A stretch of DNA of 38,981 bases from a virus: positions 1 to 38,981 of the IMG/VR virus record IMGVR_UViG_3300044858_003252; one strand, written 5' to 3'. The position numbers were made by a program, and so were the translations under genes. Of the stretch, positions 23,261 to 28,533 are shown in pieces (within the stretch, counting starts at the first letter, position 1; every line of letters begins with the position of its first letter). The notes under the pieces are model-generated. The model was given only the letters and a program-made list of their open reading frames with translations. It had not been told where the DNA came from and made no database searches.

Positions 23261-23665
23261 ATGCGACGTACGTTAGCACTCACAGCGTTGGCTTTCCTCG
23301 CGCTCGGCGCGGGCAAGGCCCCCCACTCCGATCTGCTTCGCGGCATCCACCACGTCGAGGCGTCCGGCTCCCTCACCCCGCCCGATGGCGACGGGGGCCG
23401 GTCGATTGGTCCGTTCCAGATTTCGCGGGCGTACTGGGCCGATGCCGTGGCTCACCAACCCTCGCTCGGCGGCGTCTACGAAGACTGCCGCGACTACCAA
23501 TACGCTCGCCGGGTTGTGTTGGCGTACTGGGCGCGGTACGGGGGTAGCAACCCGACCGATGAGCGATTGGCCAGGATTCACAACGGCGGACCACGCGGAC
23601 ACCGCAAGGCCGCGACCGTCGCGTACTGGGCGAAGGTGCAGCGGGCGATGGGAGGTGCCAAGTGA
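23261..23665 (+). CDS. Lysozyme-like endolysin with signal peptide
   Basis: Cell-wall hydrolase for host lysis. The 134-residue protein has an N-terminal signal or SAR-like hydrophobic segment (residues 3-18) and then GIHHVEASG (candidate catalytic Glu33), DGDGGRSIGPFQISRAYWADA (about residues 42-62) and RLARIHNGG. The GPFQI...YW.DA block resembles i-type (destabilase) lysozymes, though goose-type or transglycosylase-like assignment is possible. Export through Sec would remove the need for a pore-forming holin. AGGAG lies 6 bp upstream. Confidence 0.75.
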   Translation: MRRTLALTALAFLALGAGKAPHSDLLRGIHHVEASGSLTPPDGDGGRSIGPFQISRAYWADAVAHQPSLGGVYEDCRDYQYARRVVLAYWARYGGSNPTDERLARIHNGGPRGHRKAATVAYWAKVQRAMGGAK

Positions 23666-24120
23666 CCCCAACCCTCGCATCGGCGTTGGCAGCAATGGCA
23701 CCGGGTTACAGTGCCCGCGAACACAATCGCGCGGCGGAAAGGATGGTGACGGATATGGAAAAGTTGAAACTGAGTTGGACCTACAAAAATGGACCAAGCC
23801 CGTGTGACGTTTCGCTTGTGGTTCGCGGCCCTAAACAAGCCTCTCATCCTGGCATCGACTACCCACAAAACTACGTCATCATTCCAGAGAGTTCGCTAGA
23901 AAGTGGCAACGAGTGGACAATCTACGCGATTTGCCAGAATCCAAGGGCGGCGGCGTTGTTTGCCTCCGCGCCCGACTTGCTCGCGGCGTGCGAAGAAGTC
24001 GTCAGGCACTACGAAGAGATGAGCGGGAATCCCAACTTCCCCGTGGCCGACAAGTTTTGGATCAAGGGCGCGATCATGGCCCGCGCCGCAATCGCGAAGG
24101 CTAAGGGGGTGGGCAAGTGA
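23662..24120 (+). CDS. Hypothetical phage protein with APDLLAACEE motif
   Basis: A 152-residue protein whose C-terminal half carries NPRAAALFASAPDLLAACEEVV, a motif common in small phage proteins of unknown role (ANARLIAAAPELL-type). It starts with GTG, overlapping the endolysin stop, after GGGAGG. The N-terminal part is poorly conserved in appearance. Confidence 0.65.
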   Translation: MTPTLASALAAMAPGYSAREHNRAAERMVTDMEKLKLSWTYKNGPSPCDVSLVVRGPKQASHPGIDYPQNYVIIPESSLESGNEWTIYAICQNPRAAALFASAPDLLAACEEVVRHYEEMSGNPNFPVADKFWIKGAIMARAAIAKAKGVGK

Positions 24121-24326
24121 CGCGCGAAACAGTGAAAGAATGCTCAAACTGCGAGGGCAGCGGCTGGGTAACAAGGTGGGGATTTTACGGCGAAGAACTT
24201 CCAGCCCAAAGAGTCTCACGATACCCCAAAGACAAGCCGTGCATCCCGCGTGACGAAGACGGAGAGCCAAGGCCGTGCGAAGTGTGTAAAGGCTCTGGAA
24301 TGATTCGATACGCCAACACCAAGTAA
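24117..24326 (+). CDS. Small zinc-binding protein with two CxxCxGxG motifs
   Basis: A 69-residue protein with CSNCEGSGW at residues 9-17 and CEVCKGSGM at about 54-62, the motif pair that forms one zinc site in DnaJ-type fingers. The region between them is basic and variable. It starts with GTG overlapping the previous stop. The function is unknown; binding of nucleic acid or protein is inferred. Confidence 0.7.
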   Translation: MTRETVKECSNCEGSGWVTRWGFYGEELPAQRVSRYPKDKPCIPRDEDGEPRPCEVCKGSGMIRYANTK

Positions 24327-24332
24327 GACCCC

Positions 24333-24356
24333 ACCCCTCGCCGAAACGCGAGGGGT
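24333..24356 (+). promoter_or_regulatory. Hairpin that buries a ribosome binding site
   Basis: ACCCCTCGC pairs with GCGAGGGGT around CGAAAC. GAGGGG in the 3' arm (24350-24355) lies 7 bp before the ATG at 24363 and is the only candidate Shine-Dalgarno sequence for that gene, so folding should block translation. Confidence 0.5.
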
Positions 24357-24362
24357 CGGATT

Positions 24363-24614
24363 ATGCACAAGAAACGCACCGCGCACTGGCTCAACCACGA
24401 CTGGGGCACGGACGACGCGCTGAACAGGCTCGCCGACGAACTCACGCGCATCATGGGCAAGCCGGTCCCGAAGACGCTGGCCCTTCACGCTGCGGTCTGC
24501 ATCGCCGACCCGATCCGGGCCGCGCGGTTCCTCACGCACAACACGCCGGAGGGGGCGCATTACCGCGACCTGACAGGCAACAGGAAGGACGCGACCGATG
24601 CGAGTGCGAAGTAA
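24363..24614 (+). CDS. Hypothetical protein before integrase
   Basis: An 83-residue protein with a helix-rich centre (DALNRLADELTRIMGKPVPKTLALHAAVCIAD). It ends 17 bp inside the integrase gene, so the two are probably co-translated. Small genes in this position are often recombination directionality factors, but I see no clear DNA-binding motif. Confidence 0.6.
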   Translation: MHKKRTAHWLNHDWGTDDALNRLADELTRIMGKPVPKTLALHAAVCIADPIRAARFLTHNTPEGAHYRDLTGNRKDATDASAK

Positions 24615-25755
24615 CGGCGACTACTGGCAGTTGTCCTATCAGTTGCCCGACGGCACCCGCACTCGCGAGAGCCTTGGCCGCAAGTCCACCATCGGCGGGA
24701 AGAAGGACGCGGAGCGGCTGGCCATTCAACGCATCGCCGAGCGCGGCGTCATGGTCGGGAGGGTGGACCCGACGACGCTGCTGGCGTGGCGTGACGCCTA
24801 CCGGCTGGAACGCACAGACTTGAACCCAAAGACGCTGGCCGACCAGGTTGCCGCTATCGACCGGCTTATCTCCGTCATCGGCAACAAGCGGGTACGCGAC
24901 GTTGGGGCCGAACATGCGCGGGCGTTCGTCAACCACCTGCGGGATGCCAAGGGCCGCGACTCGGACAAGTTGTCGGCCAACACCATCGCCGGCATCGTGG
25001 CGCGGCTGGGGGTGGTCTTCGAGTACGCGGTCAATAGGTCCACACCCCTCGCCCAGCGAAACCCATTCGCCCGCAAGTCGCTACGGACGCACACGCTGAA
25101 CATCGCGGCGGGCGGGGCTGCTGGGTGGTCCTACGTGTCCCAAGAGCAGGCCGACGCCATCGCCGGGTACATCACCAACCCCACGGCGTTCCTCGCGTTC
25201 TGCATTGCTCGCCGGGCTGGTCTTCGCCGCGAGGAGATACGCAACCTCCGATGGGCCGACGTGCAATGGCACAACAACGTCATCCACATCCCCATCCGCG
25301 AGAGCAACGGGCGCACAGACCGAGGGACCAAGCAGCGGGACCGCTTCGCCCCAATGGACGCAACCCTCGCGGGGCTGCTGCTGACGGCGCAGAACGAGAG
25401 TTACGACGACGGGCCTTGCCGTGGCTTCCGCGAACACCACGCCCGCATCATCGACAAGGCCAGGATCGAGGCTGGCATTGCGGACTACGGCAAGCCATTG
25501 CACACGTTGCGTAAGTCGTTGGCGACAGACTGGATACGTGGCGGGGCCTCGTTCCAGTTGGTCGCGGAGGCGTTGGGCGACACCGAAGAAACCGTCAAGA
25601 AATACTACTACGAGCGGTTCCCGATGGATAGAATCGCCTCGCTAGTTACATCGTCCCCGAAGGCTATCGCGGCGTTAGGGGAAAAAACGGGTGAAAAATG
25701 CGCACAGGACGGCGCACAAAACCCGGAGCCAGTCGCGCAAGTGGCTGGAAAATAA
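24598..25755 (+). CDS. int: Tyrosine-family integrase
   Basis: Site-specific recombinase for integration and excision. The 385-residue protein has a core-binding domain at about residues 55-160 and a catalytic domain with RAGLRREEIRNL (Arg about 210), LHTLRK (His about 302, Arg about 305) and the KKYYYERF tyrosine motif (about 336-338). The His/Trp position reads LGDT rather than LGH. The last 25 codons overlap two GCGCACA arm-type repeats. The gene ends 6 bp before the tRNA-derived attP core, the usual int-attP arrangement. Confidence 0.93.
   Translation: MRVRSNGDYWQLSYQLPDGTRTRESLGRKSTIGGKKDAERLAIQRIAERGVMVGRVDPTTLLAWRDAYRLERTDLNPKTLADQVAAIDRLISVIGNKRVRDVGAEHARAFVNHLRDAKGRDSDKLSANTIAGIVARLGVVFEYAVNRSTPLAQRNPFARKSLRTHTLNIAAGGAAGWSYVSQEQADAIAGYITNPTAFLAFCIARRAGLRREEIRNLRWADVQWHNNVIHIPIRESNGRTDRGTKQRDRFAPMDATLAGLLLTAQNESYDDGPCRGFREHHARIIDKARIEAGIADYGKPLHTLRKSLATDWIRGGASFQLVAEALGDTEETVKKYYYERFPMDRIASLVTSSPKAIAALGEKTGEKCAQDGAQNPEPVAQVAGK
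25700..25718. repeat. Left arm-type sites GCGCACA (two copies)
   Basis: GCGCACA occurs at 25700-25706 and 25712-25718, 12 bp apart, inside the integrase 3' end. The same heptamer recurs twice on the other side of the core at 25905 and 25916. Paired short repeats flanking an attP core are the hallmark of integrase arm-binding sites. Confidence 0.55.
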
Positions 25756-25761
25756 GGGCTT

Positions 25762-25803
25762 GCCACCTTAGCTCAGCGGTAGAGCGATGCTTTCGTAAGG
25801 CAT
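25762..25803 (+). other. attP: attP core: 5' part of a tRNA-Thr(CGU) gene
   Basis: Bases 25762-25803 fold as the 5' part of a tRNA: acceptor strand GCCACCT, D-arm GCTCAGCGGTAGAGC, and a complete anticodon arm ATGCT-TTCGTAA-GGCAT with anticodon CGT. After that the sequence no longer follows a tRNA (no T-arm or 3' acceptor strand). Identity with a host tRNA-Thr gene is therefore expected up to the anticodon stem, and the crossover probably lies in this block. Carrying the 5' rather than the 3' part of the tRNA is less common. Confidence 0.75.
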
Positions 25804-25857
25804 TGGGCACCCCCTCACAGTAGGGCAGGAATGGCGTTTTTGAGTCGGCAAGGCCGA

Positions 25858-25892
25858 TTAGTCGCAGACTAAACGAGACTAACCTAGACTAA
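25858..25892. repeat. AGACTAA repeats, phased at 10 bp
   Basis: AGACTAA occurs at 25866, 25876 and 25886, exactly one helical turn apart, and an inverted TTAGTC at 25858-25863 forms a dyad with the first copy. Such phasing suggests co-operative binding of an excisionase or integrase on one face of DNA to the right of the attP core. Confidence 0.55.
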
Positions 25893-25904
25893 CAGAGGCA
25901 GAAT

Positions 25905-25922
25905 GCGCACAAAAAGCGCACA
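25905..25922. repeat. Right arm-type sites GCGCACA (two copies)
   Basis: GCGCACA at 25905-25911 and 25916-25922, 11 bp apart and in the same orientation as the two copies at 25700 and 25712. They bracket the tRNA-derived core together with the left pair. Confidence 0.55.
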
Positions 25923-25938
25923 AACTTTTCAATTGTCG

Positions 25939-25987
25939 ATGTAATGTTACATTGACGTGCGGCTTATCTGCGGCTTTGGTGCGGCTT
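25939..25987. repeat. Palindrome and three TGCGGCTT repeats at 11-bp period
   Basis: ATGTAA and TTACAT flank TG as a dyad at 25939-25952. It is followed by TGCGGCTT at 25958, 25969 and 25980, exactly 11 bp apart; the last copy overlaps the 3' end of the repressor gene. They may be protein-binding sites of the recombination complex or a transcription end structure for the leftward repressor gene. No gene lies between 25756 and 25986. Confidence 0.45.
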
Positions 25988-26643
25988 CACGGGTTCAGGC
26001 TCTTCAACTCCACCACCACCGCGATACGCGGTACCCGTTCGTACGTCGCTGGCACCACCACGGCCTGCTTCTCGGGGTTGTCCTTGCGGAGTTCAATCAT
26101 CCCGTCCCCGCGAGAAGTCCAGCGGCCAATGACGGGGCCGCCCATCCACGACCCGCCGCTCTTCGCGGGGGCTGGGGAAATCCATGCGACGACCAGCCGA
26201 CCATCGGTAAGCCGGTTCTCGTCGCCTTCCTTCAACATCTCACAGATGCAGATATCGCCCGGTCTGATTCGCGGGGCCATGCTGTCCCCTTGAACCTCCA
26301 CGGCGAACGCATCAACGGCCACGGTTGCGGTTGTTTCGACGAACCTGTCTGCGTCCTGCAAGGTCCACCCCACATCCTCCGCGCTGCGGATCAGGCGTCC
26401 AGCCTGTACCTCCGTCAGCAGCGGGACCATCCTCGCCTGCTTCTTGTTGGCCTTCGACAGAACCACATCCGCCGAAGACCCAAGCAATGCCGCCCATTCC
26501 TCCAGTTCTTGCGGCTTGATCTTGACTGTGCCAACTTCCTTCTGCTGAATGAGGCCATGCGACACGCGGAGCGATTTGCTCACCTCGCGTATCGACATTC
26601 CTGCGCGGTTGCGGAGTTCCCGCAGCACATCGCCAACATCCAT
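25987..26643 (-). CDS. S24/LexA-type lysogeny repressor
   Basis: Probable CI-like repressor, the only clear leftward regulator. The 218-residue protein has an N-terminal helix-turn-helix (about residues 5-58, VLRELRNRAGMSIREVSKSLRVSHGL) and an S24 domain with an AG cleavage site (about 81-82) and GDSMAP (Ser about 121). Where LexA-type enzymes have the catalytic Lys (VKRL), this protein reads VIGRW, so Gly173 replaces Lys; a Lys at about 161 lies in an insertion. I chose the ATG at 26643, 5 bp after a -10 box; the frame is open upstream to a GTG at 26706. Confidence 0.85.
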   Translation of the reverse strand: MDVGDVLRELRNRAGMSIREVSKSLRVSHGLIQQKEVGTVKIKPQELEEWAALLGSSADVVLSKANKKQARMVPLLTEVQAGRLIRSAEDVGWTLQDADRFVETTATVAVDAFAVEVQGDSMAPRIRPGDICICEMLKEGDENRLTDGRLVVAWISPAPAKSGGSWMGGPVIGRWTSRGDGMIELRKDNPEKQAVVVPATYERVPRIAVVVELKSLNP

Positions 26644-26648
26644 GCGTG

Positions 26649-26676
26649 ATGGAAGCACAGCCAACATTTTTGTCAA
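26649..26676 (-). promoter_or_regulatory. Possible leaderless promoter of the repressor
   Basis: On the minus strand TTGACA (26676-26671), a 16-bp spacer and TTCCAT (26654-26649) end 5 bp before the repressor ATG. This would start transcription at or near the start codon, as for the lambda maintenance promoter. The -10 box is weak (3 of 6). Confidence 0.4.
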
Positions 26677-26721
26677 CGCAAGTCCAAGAATGACAAGAGG
26701 ATGCACAGCCTCGGCTAGAAA

Positions 26722-26762
26722 TGTATAGGAAAGTCCTTGCTTTGTCTAGGGTTTTCTATACA
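26722..26762. promoter_or_regulatory. Divergent operator-promoter region
   Basis: TGTATAGGAAA (26722-26732) and TTTTCTATACA (26752-26762) form an 11-bp inverted repeat with one mismatch. Each arm contains a TATACA-like -10 box, rightward ending 8 bp before the ATG at 26771 and leftward facing the repressor. A leftward TAGACA-N17-TACATT pair also lies here. This is the expected operator for the repressor to control divergent transcription. Confidence 0.5.
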
Positions 26763-26770
26763 CTCTGCCC

Positions 26771-27010
26771 ATGATTGGGAGTGATCGGACGAGCCAAACG
26801 CTTGCGGGAAGGTTCTTGGACGTGGGGCAGGTTGCACGGGAGTTCCTTGGGTATACCGGAAAACACCCGTACCAAGCCGTGCAACACCAGATCAAGAAGT
26901 ACGGGTTCCCGCGAGGCGTGCAGATCGGAACGAGGATGCAATGGCGCGAGCGGGACGTACTCGCTTGGCGCGAGGCGAGGGCTGAGAGAGTTTTGGGAGG
27001 TGTGCGATGA
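26771..27010 (+). CDS. AlpA/MerR-like helix-turn-helix regulator
   Basis: A 79-residue DNA-binding protein: FLDVGQVAREFLGYTG (about residues 15-30), a middle segment QAVQHQIKKYGFPRGVQIGTRMQW and a closing helix RERDVLAWREAR. This is the AlpA-type or excisionase-like arrangement. It is the first rightward gene opposite the repressor, the place of a Cro-like or excisionase gene. A second open frame (26775-27014) overlaps but looks like a shadow. Confidence 0.75.
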   Translation: MIGSDRTSQTLAGRFLDVGQVAREFLGYTGKHPYQAVQHQIKKYGFPRGVQIGTRMQWRERDVLAWREARAERVLGGVR

Positions 27011-27351
27011 GTGAGTTGAAACACACGCCGGAACCTTGGCAGCGTGACGGCACGGCCATCTTTGACTGCCAGCATTTTCCAGAGATGGTTGCGACCACAT
27101 CGCCCGCCATGTGTGGGCCGGGCATGACGAACGCGACGTTCAACGCACAACGCATCGTTGATTGCGTCAACGCCTTGGCAGGCATCCCCAACCCCGCCGA
27201 GTTCGTGCGGGCGGCGGAAGCCAACGCGGACCTGATGAAGAAGGCTGTCGCGTTGCTTGACCCGTGCATGAGTGAATCGGACATCCGCAAGTTGCGAGGA
27301 CATTTCTTGGAAGCCCTTTCTGTCTTCCGCGCCGCAGGGGGTGCGAAGTAA
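27007..27351 (+). CDS. Hypothetical phage protein, HTPEPW type
   Basis: A 114-residue protein with the common phage pattern HTPEPWQRDG at the N-terminus and NAQRIVDCVNALAGIPNPAEFV in the middle, followed by a helical C-terminus. Such proteins are frequent in early regions and have no known function. GGGAGG is 6 bp upstream and it overlaps the previous gene by an ATGA. Confidence 0.75.
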   Translation: MSELKHTPEPWQRDGTAIFDCQHFPEMVATTSPAMCGPGMTNATFNAQRIVDCVNALAGIPNPAEFVRAAEANADLMKKAVALLDPCMSESDIRKLRGHFLEALSVFRAAGGAK

Positions 27352-27361
27352 CCGTCACATC

Positions 27362-27375
27362 CGCGCGTTAGCGCG
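27362..27375 (+). other. Short hairpin with GTTA loop
   Basis: CGCGC-GTTA-GCGCG, a perfect 5-bp stem, sits 10 bp after the stop of the preceding gene and just ahead of a stronger hairpin. Confidence 0.4.
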
Positions 27376-27382
27376 ACTCGCT

Positions 27383-27408
27383 CCACCGCGTCGGATGCGG
27401 CGCGGTGG
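27383..27408 (+). terminator. Rho-independent-like terminator
   Basis: CCACCGCG pairs perfectly with CGCGGTGG and is followed by GGTTTTGG. This is the most terminator-like hairpin in the early region and could reduce transcription entering the TIGR-Tas-like locus. Confidence 0.55.
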
Positions 27409-27450
27409 GGTTTTGGTCTTAGGTTTGTCGCACGCTGGCTTGTCGTCAAC

Positions 27451-27621
27451 GTGCGGCATTTGACACACGACCCAACACACTGCCCTGACTGTGACTCCCC
27501 GACGCGCGTTGCGTTGGGCACGGTTGTGTGCGATGCGTGCTTGTGGTCGCGAGACATGCCGCGTGATCCGGTGCAGGATGCGGCGGATGCGGTGGTAGAT
27601 GGGAGGAATGATGCAAACTGA
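27451..27621 (+). CDS. Short zinc-ribbon protein
   Basis: A 56-codon frame from GTG with CPDC at residues 11-14 and CDAC at about 27-30, a four-cysteine zinc-ribbon pattern, then an acidic helix. It has no clear ribosome binding site. It ends inside the start of the next gene. The cysteine pattern and the otherwise empty 250-bp gap support it. Confidence 0.5.
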   Translation: MRHLTHDPTHCPDCDSPTRVALGTVVCDACLWSRDMPRDPVQDAADAVVDGRNDAN

Positions 27622-27883
27622 ACACTTGGTAGATCAGACGACCATCGAGCAGGAGCAGGCTGCACAAGTGCGGCGCACAACGCTCGCAACCGAAGCGAAG
27701 ATCGGGCAGGACGCCCCGGCGACTCCTCCGCCGAGTGCCACGGATGGCACGTCTTTCGGTGTCGTGTACGAACGCGACCTCGCCGCTCAGGTTGAAAAGT
27801 ACCTGACCGTGGATGAGAAGTGCGCCTTCTTGGATGGCGTTCGCTTTGAAGTGAAGTGGCGGTATCAGCCGCCGAATCGGTAG
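27611..27883 (+). CDS. Hypothetical protein
   Basis: A 90-residue protein with a Gln/Glu-rich helical N-terminus (EHLVDQTTIEQEQAAQV) and a C-terminal part YLTVDEKCAFLDGVRFEVKWRYQ. GGGAGG precedes it; ATGs at 27599, 27608 and 27611 are possible, and 27611 has the most plausible spacing. No family is recognised. Confidence 0.65.
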   Translation: MQTEHLVDQTTIEQEQAAQVRRTTLATEAKIGQDAPATPPPSATDGTSFGVVYERDLAAQVEKYLTVDEKCAFLDGVRFEVKWRYQPPNR

Positions 27884-27897
27884 ACCTCTCCTCCTCT

Positions 27898-27924
27898 CCC
27901 CGCCTCGCGTGTAGCCGCGCGGGG
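27898..27924 (+). terminator. GC-rich intergenic hairpin
   Basis: CCCCGC pairs with GCGGGG and is followed by TGGGTTTGAC. It lies in a 158-bp gap between genes together with the hairpin at 28001. The inner pairing is less certain than in the other copies. Confidence 0.4.
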
Positions 27925-28000
27925 TGGGTTTGACATGGGCCGCGCCGCCCGAAGCTCCATTGCCCGATGGAGAGGCGCGAAGGGTGCTGGGAGTGCCCTA

Positions 28001-28024
28001 GCCCACTCTGGAAACGGGGTGGGC
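28001..28024 (+). other. GAAA-capped intergenic hairpin
   Basis: GCCCACTCTG and CGGGGTGGGC form a 10-bp stem (with G-T pairs) closed by GAAA. It is followed 7 bp later by AGGAG and the ATG at 28042, so the structure sits just upstream of a free ribosome binding site. Confidence 0.5.
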
Positions 28025-28041
28025 GGAATTAGGAGCAACAC

Positions 28042-28533
28042 ATGACGACGACAGTAGACCCAACCGTGACATTGATGCAACTTGCAAGGGAAACCGCGAA
28101 GGCGATTCCCGACACCGACAACGCGGCGCGCACGTTGCTGCGACGGGTGCGAGAGCAGGGGCTAGCCGATCCGCTGCTTGCACACATGACGTACACGGCG
28201 GCGAAGTCTGAAATCGAACGCATGAAGCACGCGGTGCGCAGTGGTTTCATTGCTAAGGCTTCGCGGCGTGGCGAGGAATCGACGGCGGCGTACACGGTGG
28301 CCATTGGCCTGCTTGACGGCTGGCACATCGGCGGGCTGCGGTTGAAGGACTGCAAGCGCGTTGACCTTGAAGAAGCAGCACGCGAGCAACGGGCGACGGC
28401 TCGCGGCAACATCGTGCGTGCGGCGTTCTACGAGGCGTTGGCCGCGAAGTTGAAGAAGGACCAATCGGTCGGCCAGGCGTTTGACGACGACGCGGCTAGC
28501 AAGTTGCTTGCCTCTGTGGAGGCCGCGACATGA
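28042..28533 (+). CDS. Hypothetical protein upstream of the TIGR-like array
   Basis: A 163-residue, mainly helical, basic protein (ARTLLRRVREQGLADPLLAHM, LEEAAREQRATARGNIVRAAFYEALAAKL). I recognise no domain. It ends exactly where the array region begins, its stop overlapping the next ATG (ATGA at 28530), so its transcript would carry the array. It could be an accessory of that system or an unrelated early gene. Confidence 0.7.
   Translation: MTTTVDPTVTLMQLARETAKAIPDTDNAARTLLRRVREQGLADPLLAHMTYTAAKSEIERMKHAVRSGFIAKASRRGEESTAAYTVAIGLLDGWHIGGLRLKDCKRVDLEEAAREQRATARGNIVRAAFYEALAAKLKKDQSVGQAFDDDAASKLLASVEAAT

Noticed and set aside
25762-25803. Functional tRNA gene
   Set aside because: Only the 5' part exists; no T-arm or 3' acceptor strand follows.
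26775-27014. Second frame overlapping the AlpA-like gene
   Set aside because: The 26771 frame has a clear helix-turn-helix; the other frame has none.
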